This document shows, one piece after another, positions 1 through 9,157 of a stretch of DNA of 64,000 nucleotides. The DNA is taken from NCBI RefSeq assembly GCF_014212355.1, contig NZ_JACKXD010000002.1:496001-560000 (forward strand), in the 5' to 3' direction. Within the stretch, counting starts at the first letter, position 1. Each line of letters starts with the position of its first letter. The notes under the pieces are model-generated. The model was not told the DNA's origin, ran no database searches, and saw nothing but the letters and a program-made list of their open reading frames with translations. The position numbers and the translations under genes were made by a program. Source of the DNA: Halobellus ruber (GTDB taxonomy: Archaea > Halobacteriota > Halobacteria > Halobacteriales > Haloferacaceae).

Positions 1-2208
1 CGCAAAGCGGGCGATTCGGCGGCCCTGCGCCGCGGTGAACTCGCGGCCGCCGGTTTCCTCGATCAGGGTGTCCAGCTCCGGTGCCGGCCCGAAGGCGGCG
101 TACTCCCGGGGGTAGTTCGCGGCGTACGCCGCGCCCAGCACCTCGTAGTACCCCGGCTCGGCGGGCGTGACGCTCGCCCGGAACGTCTCCTCGCCCACCC
201 GCCGGAACGCGGGGTCGTCGACGGCCGGCCGGTCGGCCCCGCGGTACGTCACCGTCGTCGGCTCGCCCACGCGGGTGTCGGGGATACCGACGATCCCGGT
301 GGCCTTCCGCTCGGGGTCGCCGACGACGTAGTTTGTGGTCCGGGTCAGAAGCAGGGAGTCCGGCTCCCGCAGCAACCCGTCGAGGGTGCCGTCCTCGCCG
401 TGGGCGGTGAGCGTCGCGACCCGGCCGAGGCCGTACCGCCAGGTCGCCAGGGCGGGACGCCCGTCGCCGCCCGCGACCAGGTAGTTCGCGCCCCGCCGGA
501 CCGACACGTCGTTGAACGACCCCGGCGAGGCGGTGAGCGTCACCCCCGAGGTGACGAAGGAGCGCCGATCGAGAACGACGAGTCCGGAGCCGCCGGCGGC
601 GCCGGCGCCGCCGAACAGGATCCCCAGCCGCGTCGTGTCGGTCGCCCGGAAGTAGCTCCCGCCGCCCGCGCCGGCGACCGTCCGAAGGGTCCGCTCGTTG
701 ATCCGCTCGCCCGCGCCGACGGTGATCACCCGGACGCCGCGCTCGGAGAGCCGGGCCGCGGCCGCGGCGGCCTCGTCGGGGCTGTCGCCGCCGTCGCTCA
801 CGACGATGATCGACCCGCGGCGGTCGCCGAGGAGCTCACCGCCGCCGCGGACGCCGGCGGCGATGTCGGTCGCGCCGCCCGCGCGGAGCCGGCGGATCTT
901 GTCCTCGAGTTCCTGCCGGTTCTCCGAGAGCGGTTCGACCTCGGAGACCCGGTAGGCTTGGAAGTTGAACCCGACCAGCCCGACCTCGTTCTCGTCGCCG
1001 AGCTGCTCAAGCACCGACAGCGCCGCGGCCTTCTGGATCCGCATCCCATCCTCGGCACTGCCCGAGACGTCGACCACCAGGACGATGTTGGTGGCGCTGC
1101 GCTGGCCCTCCCCGACTGTCACCGGGAGCATCGACGCGAGGTTCGACCCCCGATAGCCGCCGCGCTCGAAGGAGTTGGGGCCGCCGACGACGAACAGCCC
1201 GCCGCCGTCGATCACGAACTCCTGGAGCCGGTCGACGTCCCCGACCGAGTCGGCCGGCGTGTCCTGGACCACCACCGCGTAGTACGGCGAGAGATCCGCA
1301 GGCACCGCCTCGGCCGTGTCGACGTCGTAGAGGTCGCCGAGGTACTCGCGGAACGGGTACTCGCCCGAGGAGACGTACAGGAGCTTCGGCCGTTCGACCA
1401 CGCGGACGGTCTTTCTGAAGACGTCGTTCTCGGAGAACCGATCGAGTGCGTCGATCTCGGCTGTCACCGTGTGGGTGCCGTTGGTCTCGAAGGTGTGGTT
1501 GAACTCGACTGTCGTGGGCGCTGTCTCGAACGATCGTTCCACGACCTGCTCGCCGTCGACGCTGACCGTAAGCGTCGTCGAGACGTTCCCGCCGACGCCG
1601 TCGACCCTCGCTGCGAACCGGTTTTCGACGCCGAGGCTCGCTTTCTCGGGCCCGGCGACCGTCACGTACCGCTCGGTGGTCCGGGGTTCGGGCGACACCA
1701 CCGAGACCGAGGCGTTGACCGCCCGCGCGAGGTCCGCGGCCTCCCCGAGCGACTGGCCTTCGGTCACCCGGCCGTCGCTGAGAAGGACGATGCTCCCGTT
1801 CTCCTTGAGGTTGGCCGCGACCGCGTCGCCGACCGGCGAGGAGTCGTTTGCGCCCACCGGCACCCGGCGGACCGCCACGCCCTCGGCCTCGATGTCCTCG
1901 GAGAGCCGGTCGGCGAGATCGGGCGTGACCGCCGTACTGTCCGATTGGTCGACGAGCAGCGTGACGCTCGGGTCGCCCGCGGTCTGGCGGGGCTGGACGG
2001 TGTAGGGCCCCGCCGCCGAGAGCACTACGAGGGCGACGATCAGGAGGCGAACGGCGAACAGCCACTTCCGGGACCGCGGCGAGGCCGTCCCCGACGCCCC
2101 GCGGTAGAGCAGCGCCCACACCGCGGCCGCGGCCGCCGGGAACACCAGCAGGAACGCCGGCCGCGACAGTCCCACGGACAGCGTCTCGGTGAGTTCGACC
2201 GCGACCAT
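1..2208 (-). CDS. Membrane-anchored von Willebrand factor A (VWA) protein, 3' end off window
   Basis: This reading frame is open from its ATG to the left edge (736 residues visible), so the C-terminus is missing. Two hydrophobic segments lie in the first ~60 residues. A glutamine-amidotransferase-like region follows (around residues 270-345), and then a VWA domain with the MIDAS motif DVSGS near residue 380. Such proteins (BatA/BatB and DUF1355-like) are membrane proteins with a metal-dependent adhesion domain on one face; the partner is unknown. Its ATG overlaps the stop codon of the upstream gene by one base (TGATG), so the two are co-transcribed and probably translationally coupled. A shifted frame in the same stretch is also open but is Arg-rich and lacks these motifs, so it is a shadow. 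Confidence 0.85.
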   Translation of the reverse strand, partial: MVAVELTETLSVGLSRPAFLLVFPAAAAAVWALLYRGASGTASPRSRKWLFAVRLLIVALVVLSAAGPYTVQPRQTAGDPSVTLLVDQSDSTAVTPDLADRLSEDIEAEGVAVRRVPVGANDSSPVGDAVAANLKENGSIVLLSDGRVTEGQSLGEAADLARAVNASVSVVSPEPRTTERYVTVAGPEKASLGVENRFAARVDGVGGNVSTTLTVSVDGEQVVERSFETAPTTVEFNHTFETNGTHTVTAEIDALDRFSENDVFRKTVRVVERPKLLYVSSGEYPFREYLGDLYDVDTAEAVPADLSPYYAVVVQDTPADSVGDVDRLQEFVIDGGGLFVVGGPNSFERGGYRGSNLASMLPVTVGEGQRSATNIVLVVDVSGSAEDGMRIQKAAALSVLEQLGDENEVGLVGFNFQAYRVSEVEPLSENRQELEDKIRRLRAGGATDIAAGVRGGGELLGDRRGSIIVVSDGGDSPDEAAAAAARLSERGVRVITVGAGERINERTLRTVAGAGGGSYFRATDTTRLGILFGGAGAAGGSGLVVLDRRSFVTSGVTLTASPGSFNDVSVRRGANYLVAGGDGRPALATWRYGLGRVATLTAHGEDGTLDGLLREPDSLLLTRTTNYVVGDPERKATGIVGIPDTRVGEPTTVTYRGADRPAVDDPAFRRVGEETFRASVTPAEPGYYEVLGAAYAANYPREYAAFGPAPELDTLIEETGGREFTAAQGRRIARFA

Positions 2209-4019
2209 CAGAGATCACCCCGCCTGCGGAGCGCGAGCAGTTCCCCCAACGCCGCCGCGATCACGCCGAGCGCGACGAACTCGGTCAGCGGCTCCGGCCC
2301 CCGCCGCTGCTCCCGTCTGGTCGTCGCCCCGCCGTCCGTGGACTCCTCGACGTCGGGCGCGGCAACGTCGGATTCGGCCGGGCTGAGCAGCGACGCGCTG
2401 TACCGAACCCCATCGACGGTGTAGAACCCCGGCTCCGACGCGGTCAGCGACGCCGCCGTCACCTCGCCGCGGGGCGTCCGCACCGTGGCCTCGCCGTCGA
2501 TCGGGAGCCGGTCGCCGGTCGCGAGGTTCAACCGCGGCAGCGACTCCCGGCCCGCAAGCGCGAACACGCTCCGCTTCCAGAAGATGGGGTACTCGAAGTC
2601 GTACTTGAACGTCGACGCCGACTCGACGTAGCCGTAGTAGAGGATCCGGCCGCCGTTTCGGGCGTCGGTTGCGACGATCGGGGTCCCGCCGGTCGTCGAG
2701 ACGAGCGCCCGCCCCGAGCGGAGTTGCCCCCTGACGTACCGCTCCGGCGGCGGGAACGAGAGGTCGCGGGTGAGTTCCGATTCGGCGGGGCTCCCGAGCG
2801 TCGGGTTCGAGGCGACGGCGGCGGGGTCGACCAAGAGCAGATCGCCGTAGGCTCCGACCGGCATCGACTCGCCCGCCTGGATCCCGACGCCGCCGCCGGC
2901 GGAAAGCGCCGCCCGACCCGCAGCGACGTGTTCCTCGCGGATCTCGCCTTCGTCGACCCCGGTGTACAGCACCACGTCGTAGGCGTCCTCCGGCGGGGCC
3001 GGCACCGGCTCGGGCGGCGCGACCACCGTGGTCTCCACCGGGTCTATGACCGACAGCGCGGTCTCCAGATACCGGTTCCGGTCGTTCGAGACAACGAGCA
3101 CGTCGACCGTCGCGTCGGCGGGCGCGGCCACGTACGCCACGTCGTCGGTTCGGAACGAGTCCCGCGGCGACAGCCTGACCTCGCCGCCGTCGGGCGGTAC
3201 GGGGAGCGTAACGCTCCGGACGTCCCCCGGCGCCAGTGCCACCCGTTCGGACTCCCCGCCCAGCGACACCTGGCGGGTCGCGGCCTCGCGCCCGAAGTTC
3301 TGCACCGAGACCGTGACCTCCGCCCCGGCGAAGCGCCGGTCGACGATCCCGACGTTGTCGGCGCCGCCGCCGTCGAACTGCCGGAGATCGACCGTGAGGC
3401 CCCGCGCCTCCGCCGCCTGCACCGCGCCCCGCCAGTCGCTGCCGCCGGCGAAGTCGCTGAGGACGACCACCCGGGCGTTCTCGCCGGCGAGGCTCGTCGC
3501 CCGCGTGATCGCGGTCCGGAGGCTGCCGGGTGCGCCGGTCGGGCGGAGGCGGCCGAGCGTCCCCGCGGCGTCCGCGGCGGTCCCGGCCCGGAGCGGCACC
3601 GACGCCCCCGCGTCGGCGACCACGACGGAGGTGGTCGACGTGACCACCCCGCCGGCGGCGTCGACGGCGCGCTCGAACCGCGTCGCGCCGCCGGACTCGA
3701 CGGTCATACTCGCCGTGGCGTCGACGACCACGACGGTCTCCTCGACGGTCTCCGACTGGGTGGCCGGGACGTACGGCGCCGCCAGCGCGACCGCGAAAAG
3801 CAGGATCGCGAGCAACTGCAGCAGGAGGATCACGTTCCGTTTCAGCCGCTCGAACAGCGGCCGCGACGACGACGTCCCCTCCGCGTCGATCAGGAACCGG
3901 GTCGTGGGCAGCCGTAGTCGGCGGGGATCCGGCCGGATCAGATAGAGGACGATGACGGGGAGCGCCGCCACCAGGGCCGCGAGGCCGAGCGGGGAGAGGA
4001 AGACGTCCGAGAGGGCCAT
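2208..4019 (-). CDS. BatA/VWA-domain membrane protein
   Basis: A 603-residue protein. The N-terminus (MALSDVFLSPLGLAALVAAL) is a typical BatA N-terminal domain with one membrane span, then a basic linker and a second span near residues 60-80. A VWA domain follows, with a MIDAS-like DATAS motif. A long extracytoplasmic beta-rich region and a last span near the C-terminus (FVALGVIAAALGELLALRR) complete it. I chose the ATG at 4019 because upstream codons in the frame are unlike haloarchaeal protein and the BatA domain begins exactly there. It is the first gene of a two-gene operon with the following VWA protein. Homologous pairs in other organisms often sit near MoxR ATPases, but none is visible here. 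The precise role is unknown. Confidence 0.85.
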   Translation of the reverse strand: MALSDVFLSPLGLAALVAALPVIVLYLIRPDPRRLRLPTTRFLIDAEGTSSSRPLFERLKRNVILLLQLLAILLFAVALAAPYVPATQSETVEETVVVVDATASMTVESGGATRFERAVDAAGGVVTSTTSVVVADAGASVPLRAGTAADAAGTLGRLRPTGAPGSLRTAITRATSLAGENARVVVLSDFAGGSDWRGAVQAAEARGLTVDLRQFDGGGADNVGIVDRRFAGAEVTVSVQNFGREAATRQVSLGGESERVALAPGDVRSVTLPVPPDGGEVRLSPRDSFRTDDVAYVAAPADATVDVLVVSNDRNRYLETALSVIDPVETTVVAPPEPVPAPPEDAYDVVLYTGVDEGEIREEHVAAGRAALSAGGGVGIQAGESMPVGAYGDLLLVDPAAVASNPTLGSPAESELTRDLSFPPPERYVRGQLRSGRALVSTTGGTPIVATDARNGGRILYYGYVESASTFKYDFEYPIFWKRSVFALAGRESLPRLNLATGDRLPIDGEATVRTPRGEVTAASLTASEPGFYTVDGVRYSASLLSPAESDVAAPDVEESTDGGATTRREQRRGPEPLTEFVALGVIAAALGELLALRRRGDL

Positions 4020-4169
4020 CGTTGGGGAGGGTGCGCCCCGGGGTATTGGACCTTTCCCACTGGCCCCGTTGCGACCCCCGACATCGCTCGCGTGCAGCAC
4101 GCCGCGGCCCCGCTCACTCCGTCTCTCCCGGAGAGCAAACCATTTCAACGGGGCACACTTCGGTCCGGT

Positions 4170-4658
4170 ATGGAAGCGAAGCGGGAACTGCTCGACCTGT
4201 TGCTGAGTGACGCTCGCGAGAGCACCGAGGACATTGCGCGGCAGCTCGGCACCGACGCAGCAACGGTCGAGGCGCTGGTAGACGAGCTGGAGTCGGAGGG
4301 AGCGATCCGCGGCTACCAGGCGGTCGTCGACTGGGATGAGGTCGACGAGTCCCACGTCCGGGCGGAGGTCGAGCTGAACGTCGAACTCGACCGGGAGACG
4401 AAGTACCGCGACATCGCCACTCGGATCGCGAAGTTCCCCGAGGTCTCGTCGCTCCGCTTGGTCTCCGGGAGCTTCGACTTCGCGGTCGACGTCGAGGGCG
4501 AGTCGATGCACGACGTCTCGCGGTTCGTCTCCGAGCAGATCGCTCCGATCCCGGAGGTCACCCAGACGGTGACCCACTTCGTGATGACGACCTACAAGGA
4601 ACGCGGCGTCTACTTCGGCGACGGCGACGACGACGATCGCCTCGCCATCTCGCCATGA
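4170..4658 (+). CDS. Lrp/AsnC family transcriptional regulator
   Basis: A 162-residue protein with an N-terminal winged helix-turn-helix (residues ~5-55, typical DIARQLG and VEALVDELESEGAIRGYQ sequence) and a C-terminal RAM/AsnC ligand-binding domain (VRAEVELNVELDRETKYRDI onward). These regulators usually bind an amino acid and control its metabolism. The start at 4170 puts the HTH at the usual distance from the N-terminus; an in-frame ATG at 4092 would add an unlikely tail. The stop codon overlaps the start of the aminotransferase gene by four bases (ATGA), so the pair is coupled and the regulator probably controls that aminotransferase. It diverges from the VWA operon. Confidence 0.9.
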   Translation: MEAKRELLDLLLSDARESTEDIARQLGTDAATVEALVDELESEGAIRGYQAVVDWDEVDESHVRAEVELNVELDRETKYRDIATRIAKFPEVSSLRLVSGSFDFAVDVEGESMHDVSRFVSEQIAPIPEVTQTVTHFVMTTYKERGVYFGDGDDDDRLAISP

Positions 4659-5833
4659 CGGCCAGGGAATCCGACGGGGAGTCGAGCCCGCTGTCCCGGC
4701 GGGCCCGGGAGACGCCACCCTCCGGAATCCGGCGGTTCTTCGAGCTGGCCGAGGAGATGGACGACCTGATCTCGCTGGGCGTCGGCGAGCCCGACTTCTC
4801 GGCGCCGTGGGCCGCCCGCAGCGCCGCGATCGATTCCTTGGAGCGCGGCCGGACCTCCTACACCGCCAACCGCGGGCGCCGCGACCTCCGGGAGGCGATC
4901 GGCGAGCACGTCCGGCGGTACGATCTCTCCTACGACCCCGACGAGGAGATCCTCGTGAGCACCGGCGCCAGCGAGGCGGTCGACCTCGCGATGCGGGCGC
5001 TGGTGGACCCCGGCGACACGGTCGCGGTCCCGCAGCCGTCGTATCTCTCCTACGGCCCGACGGTCTCTTTCGCCGGCGGGGAGGTCCTCCCGGTCGGCAC
5101 CCGGCTGGAAAACGAGTTCGCGCTCACCTACGAGGACCTCGACCGCGCCGGCGCGGCGTCGGCGTCGGTGCTCGTGCTCTGTTACCCGAACAACCCGACC
5201 GGCGCGGTGATGACGCGAAAGCAACTCCGGGAGGTCGCCGAGTTCGCCCGCGAACACGACATCTTCGTGCTCTCAGACGAGATCTACGCGGCGCTCAGAT
5301 ACGAGGACGACCACGTGTCGATCGCGACGCTGCCCGAGATGGCCGACCGCACCGTCGTGTTCAACGGCTTCTCGAAGGCCTACGCGATGACCGGGATGCG
5401 GCTGGGCTACGCGCTGGGGCCGCCGAACGTGATCGGAGCGATGAACCGGATCCACCAGTACACGATGCTGTCGGCGCCGACGACCGCCCAGTACGCCGCG
5501 ATCGAAGCCTTAGAGAGCTGTGACGACGCCATCGCGGAGATGCGGCAGGCGTTCAACCGCCGCCGAAACTTCGTGATCTCCCGGTTCAACGACATCGGAA
5601 TGGACTGCTTCGAGGCGAAAGGCGCCTTCTACGTCTTCCCGGAGTGCCCGCCCGGGTGGGAGGACGACGAGGCGTTCGCCGAGGCGCTGATCCGCGAGGA
5701 GCGGGTCGCCTTGGTCCCCGGCCGGGTGTTCGGAGAGGGCGGCGGCGGCCACCTCAGGGTCTCGTACGCCTCGGGGATGCCCGAACTGAAGACCGCACTC
5801 GACCGGATCGAATCGTTCCTCCGGGCCGACTGA
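4655..5833 (+). CDS. PLP-dependent class I/II aminotransferase
   Basis: A 392-residue fold-type I aminotransferase, probably acting on an aromatic or branched amino acid or aspartate. The N-terminal SLGVGEPDF motif, the PNNPTGA motif, the SDEIY motif and the Schiff-base lysine (K241 in FSKAYAMTG) are all present and spaced as in the family. The length is normal. It is coupled to the Lrp-type regulator by an ATGA overlap, a common arrangement in haloarchaea. The exact substrate cannot be read from the sequence. Confidence 0.92.
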   Translation: MTARESDGESSPLSRRARETPPSGIRRFFELAEEMDDLISLGVGEPDFSAPWAARSAAIDSLERGRTSYTANRGRRDLREAIGEHVRRYDLSYDPDEEILVSTGASEAVDLAMRALVDPGDTVAVPQPSYLSYGPTVSFAGGEVLPVGTRLENEFALTYEDLDRAGAASASVLVLCYPNNPTGAVMTRKQLREVAEFAREHDIFVLSDEIYAALRYEDDHVSIATLPEMADRTVVFNGFSKAYAMTGMRLGYALGPPNVIGAMNRIHQYTMLSAPTTAQYAAIEALESCDDAIAEMRQAFNRRRNFVISRFNDIGMDCFEAKGAFYVFPECPPGWEDDEAFAEALIREERVALVPGRVFGEGGGGHLRVSYASGMPELKTALDRIESFLRAD

Positions 5834-5941
5834 CGCGGCCGCCGACCGAGTGGGGCCCGCGCCGCCGCCGGAACCGCTCGCTCGCCGGAACCCTCCGGGT
5901 CTCTCGGAAGCCACCGGCTGTAATGTCACAGGAGAAGCAGA

Positions 5942-5951
5942 ACCTATTACT
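5942..5951 (+). promoter_or_regulatory. Probable TATA box of the DUF7504-type gene
   Basis: The sequence ACCTATTACT sits about 27 bp before the ATG at 5976. This is the usual spacing for a haloarchaeal TATA element that drives a leaderless transcript. The following bases are GC-rich, and no Shine-Dalgarno sequence is evident. Confidence 0.45.
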
Positions 5952-5975
5952 GGATTCGGTCCTGGGTACGAACGA

Positions 5976-6731
5976 ATGACGCGTGGAGACGGCGTCGACG
6001 ACGAAGCCGTCGGCACCACCGTGGGGGTTGCGACCGCCCTCGAGGAGCTCAAATCCGACGGGAGTGCGCTTCTGGTCGCCGGCGCGGTTCCGGGGTCCAT
6101 CTACTCGCGGTTGTCGGCCGGGATGCTCGGTGAGGGGGCCGATCGACGCCGGCTACTCGTCGAGCAGGGGCGGAGCCCCGACGCGCGACTCGCCGCCGTC
6201 GACCGCTGGACCCCGGAGTGGACCCGGGTGTTCAGGTGTCAGGTCGCGTCCGCCAGGTCGTCGGCCGGGGTCGCGGAGAGTCAAAGCGGTTCCGGGGCGG
6301 GGCCCGGTTCGGCGGCCCTGCCGTCCGACGGGGGCGGATACGACCGCGCCGTCGAGACCGTCGACGGGTCGATCGCGGACCTCGGCGTCGCCGTCTGCGG
6401 CGCGATCGGGTGGTTCGACGACGTCGCTGGCGGACTCGACCCGGCGGAGCTCCGGGTGGCGTTCGATTGCGTGAACCCCCTCCTGTCGGCGTACTCCCCC
6501 GAGACGGTGTTCCGGTTTCTCCACCTGTTCACCCATCAGATCCGGGCCGCCAACGGGATGGGCCACGTCCGATTGTCCCGGCCGGTGGACTCGGCGGCCG
6601 TCCGACGGCTGGCGCCGCTTTTCGACGCGGTCGTCGAGCTTGACCTCGACGGAAGCGAGCCGATCCACCGCTGGCACTTCCGGGACGCCGCGGTCACTTC
6701 GGAGTGGCTCCCGATCGACGGGACCGCGTGA
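5976..6731 (+). CDS. Degenerate RecA/KaiC-like protein (DUF7504-type, haloarchaeal)
   Basis: A 251-residue soluble protein. I recall this family as haloarchaeal DUF7504. Its layout looks like a RecA/KaiC fold that has lost ATP binding: an opening strand LLVAGAVPGSIYSRL where a Walker A would be, a central strand VAFDCVNPLLSAYSPETVFR that matches KaiC-type Walker B regions, and a C-terminal APLFDAVVELDLDG segment. The ATG at 5976 lies about 27 bp after a TATA-like CCTATTAC, consistent with a leaderless mRNA. It precedes the CHAT gene by 56 bp on the same strand. Function is unknown; the neighbours suggest an adaptor or sensor for the CHAT protein (inference). Confidence 0.75.
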   Translation: MTRGDGVDDEAVGTTVGVATALEELKSDGSALLVAGAVPGSIYSRLSAGMLGEGADRRRLLVEQGRSPDARLAAVDRWTPEWTRVFRCQVASARSSAGVAESQSGSGAGPGSAALPSDGGGYDRAVETVDGSIADLGVAVCGAIGWFDDVAGGLDPAELRVAFDCVNPLLSAYSPETVFRFLHLFTHQIRAANGMGHVRLSRPVDSAAVRRLAPLFDAVVELDLDGSEPIHRWHFRDAAVTSEWLPIDGTA

Positions 6732-6754
6732 CCCGACGGGAACACCCCCAGCAC

Positions 6755-6784
6755 CTTTTTATCCGGCGTGAGTGAAAGGCTCAC
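6755..6784 (+). promoter_or_regulatory. Promoter and palindrome in front of the CHAT gene
   Basis: A TATA-like CTTTTTATCC (about 6755-6764) is followed by the inverted repeat GTGAG-TGAAAGG-CTCAC (6768-6784), which ends four bases before the CHAT start codon. The palindrome covers the expected transcription start, so it is placed like an operator, or it may form a small hairpin at the 5' end of the mRNA. The CHAT gene therefore seems to have its own promoter despite the close upstream gene. Confidence 0.5.
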
Positions 6785-6787
6785 ACG

Positions 6788-8986
6788 ATGCAACGGATCG
6801 CCGATCAGGCGGGGTCAAACGGGGGTCTCTCCGACGACGGGCGCCATCTGGAAATCGAGTTCGCCCACGCGGAGGCGGGCGGCCTCGTCGTATCGGACCC
6901 GATCGAACGCAGCCAGGTCGTGCTCTCGACGCCCGACCCGGTCGAGATCGGCGACGCCGACCCCGGCCGCTTCCGGTTCCCCGCCGACGCGGCGGCGGCG
7001 GTCCGAACCGACAGGCTGGATCTCGAAACGGTCGTCTCGGTGTGCATCCGGAACGACGACGGCGACCTGCTGGCCCGGACCGAACACTTCGACGAGCAGT
7101 CGTTCGGCGCGGGACGCTACAGCGTGGAACTGTTCGCGCCGATCAAGCTGTACCTGCGGGTCGACGCCCCGTTCCGGGTCGTCTCCAACGCGACGCGGAC
7201 CCGGATCGAATTCGATTCCGAGACCGACGTGACTGTCGGCGCACGCTCCCACCACAAACGGCCCGCGGCGACGATCACGACCACCGACCGGCCGCGGGAC
7301 GCGATGCGTGCGGTCTCGTTGCTGGGCTCGGCGCTGAAGACGACGAGCGTCGAGCGCTCGTACCCGACGCTTCGCGGGCACCCGCCGCTCCTCGATCGCG
7401 GCGACGCGTTCGAGGCTCCCGCGGGCCTTTCGTCCCCCGAGACGGGCGTGACGATCGAACTGCCGGAGACGCGGCGGCACGTCTACACCGTCGCGCCGCT
7501 TGCGTACTACCTCGGCGCGACGGTCGTTCCCGGCGAGACGGCCCGTCTCGTCACCGACGAGGGGTTCACCCACGAACTGGGCGTCGGCCGCGACTTCGAG
7601 ACCGGCGTGGAACGACTGCTCAAACGGACGTTCCTCCTGGATTGTCTCACCCGGACCGAGGGTTACTACCAGGTCGACCTCCACGAGCGGACCGCGCTGG
7701 AATCCGATCTCGCCGCGGACGTCGACCTCGACTTCCCCGACCTCTACGGCCGGTCGACCGGGGCCCAGCTCGAATCGTACCTGGAGGTCCCGTACGGGGC
7801 GATCGAGGCGAACGCCCCGAAGTGGAAACTGGGCGCTCACGTCGCGCCGTCGGCGTCGAACGTGGAACTCCTCCCCTTCCTCGCCAACGACCTGGCGGTC
7901 GTAACCACCCAGACGACGGCGCCGACGACCGGATCCGCGGTTCAGGCCGACGCCGTCGAGGGGTTCCTCCGCCGGCCGTCGTCGTCGCCGGATCCGACCG
8001 CAACCCCCCGAGCGGGGGCGGACGCCGAGCCGTTCACGCGGAGTACGAGCGTCCAACCTCGGCAGTCCGGAGGGACACGGACTTACGTCCAACCGCCCGA
8101 GACCGACGCGCTCGAACAGGCCTGGGCCGGGCCGGGCGTCCCGATCGGTGCGAGCAAAGCCTCGACGGCCGCGTACCGCAACCGGCTGTCACGGGAGCCG
8201 GTCGAGGGCGACATCAGTATCACCGTCGTCTGTAACGACCCGCGGATGGCCGCCGAGCAGGACGCGGTCGAGGCGGTGTACGGCTCCCGGGAGTCGCTGC
8301 CGTTCGACGTCCGAACCTACTACGAACTCCCCGCCGCCTCCCTCCGGGAGGTGCTGAAAGCAGACACCGAGTTCCTCCACTACATCGGCCACATCGACGA
8401 CGAGGGGTTCCAGTGCCCCGACGGCGCACTCGACGTCGGGACCCTCAAGGAGGTCGGCGTCGACTCCTTCCTCCTCAACGCGTGTCAGTCCTACGAGCAG
8501 GGGATGGAGCTCATAGAGCAGGGGGCGATCGCGGGGATCGTCACCCTGAGCGACGTCGTCAACGACGGTGCGATCGACATCGGGCGAAGCCTCGCGCGGT
8601 TGTTGAACTACGGCTTCCCGATCCGGCCCTCGCTGGAGATCGCCGGCCGCGACTCCTACGTCGGGAGCGACTACATCGTGGTCGGCGACGGGAGCTACCA
8701 CGTGACACAAGCACAAGGGGCGCTCCCGAACCTGTGTGAGATCAGGAACGATGGCGACGTTTATAAGGTGGATTACACGACGTACCCGGTTGTCGAGTTC
8801 GACCTCGGAAGCATCGTGAGCCCAGTTCTTCCGGGCGATCGACCGTACTACCTTACCCCAGGAACGGCCGACACGTTCGAGTTGACGGAGTCGGAGCTGG
8901 AGGATTTCCTCTCACTGGAGAACAACCCGGTTGTCGTCGACGGAAAGCTTCAGTGGAGCGATACGCTGGATCTCGATTCGTTCTGA
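6788..8986 (+). CDS. CHAT-domain (caspase-like) protein
   Basis: A 732-residue protein with a haloarchaeal N-terminal part of about 400 residues, a low-complexity linker rich in Thr, Pro and Ala (about 385-450), and a C-terminal CHAT peptidase-like domain. The CHAT catalytic pattern is intact: a strand ending HYIGH (H531 and H535) and, about 30 residues later, FLLNACQS with C566. CHAT domains belong to the caspase/separase clan, and in known bacterial systems act as activated proteases, often in programmed cell death or defence. No TPR or transmembrane segment is visible. It lies downstream of the DUF7504-type gene and ends five bases from the convergent small membrane peptide gene. Its substrate is unknown. 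Confidence 0.85.
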   Translation: MQRIADQAGSNGGLSDDGRHLEIEFAHAEAGGLVVSDPIERSQVVLSTPDPVEIGDADPGRFRFPADAAAAVRTDRLDLETVVSVCIRNDDGDLLARTEHFDEQSFGAGRYSVELFAPIKLYLRVDAPFRVVSNATRTRIEFDSETDVTVGARSHHKRPAATITTTDRPRDAMRAVSLLGSALKTTSVERSYPTLRGHPPLLDRGDAFEAPAGLSSPETGVTIELPETRRHVYTVAPLAYYLGATVVPGETARLVTDEGFTHELGVGRDFETGVERLLKRTFLLDCLTRTEGYYQVDLHERTALESDLAADVDLDFPDLYGRSTGAQLESYLEVPYGAIEANAPKWKLGAHVAPSASNVELLPFLANDLAVVTTQTTAPTTGSAVQADAVEGFLRRPSSSPDPTATPRAGADAEPFTRSTSVQPRQSGGTRTYVQPPETDALEQAWAGPGVPIGASKASTAAYRNRLSREPVEGDISITVVCNDPRMAAEQDAVEAVYGSRESLPFDVRTYYELPAASLREVLKADTEFLHYIGHIDDEGFQCPDGALDVGTLKEVGVDSFLLNACQSYEQGMELIEQGAIAGIVTLSDVVNDGAIDIGRSLARLLNYGFPIRPSLEIAGRDSYVGSDYIVVGDGSYHVTQAQGALPNLCEIRNDGDVYKVDYTTYPVVEFDLGSIVSPVLPGDRPYYLTPGTADTFELTESELEDFLSLENNPVVVDGKLQWSDTLDLDSF

Positions 8987-8991
8987 CCGGT

Positions 8992-9135
8992 TCAGGGGCC
9001 GGAGATCCCGACATTGTTCCCGGCAGCGGCGGAGCCGGCCTGCGAGAGCAGGAGCAGGGCGGTGAACAGGACGCCCATCGCGCGGGGGTGGTTGGCGAGG
9101 TATTCTGCGACAGCGTTGGTGTCATTTTCGGACAT
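8992..9135 (-). CDS. 47-residue single-span membrane peptide (DUF7503-type)
   Basis: A short acidic N-terminus (MSENDTNAVAEYLANHPRAM) is followed by one hydrophobic helix (GVLFTALLLLSQAGSAAAG) and the tail NNVGISGP. I recall near-identical short proteins in many haloarchaea, annotated DUF7503. The start at 9135 is supported by an AT-rich TATA element about 25-30 bp upstream; an in-frame ATG at 9180 would place the TATA inside the gene. The stop is five bases from the CHAT stop, tail to tail. The convergent position next to a CHAT protease makes it a candidate partner or substrate (inference); it could also be an unrelated small membrane protein. Confidence 0.7.
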   Translation of the reverse strand: MSENDTNAVAEYLANHPRAMGVLFTALLLLSQAGSAAAGNNVGISGP

Positions 9136-9157
9136 GACATCAGATACATACGGCGGA

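Noticed and set aside
400-2424. A 674-codon plus-strand frame across the VWA gene.
   Set aside because: It is Arg/Pro/His-rich, spans two overlapping VWA genes on the other strand, has no domain, and is the usual GC-rich antisense shadow.
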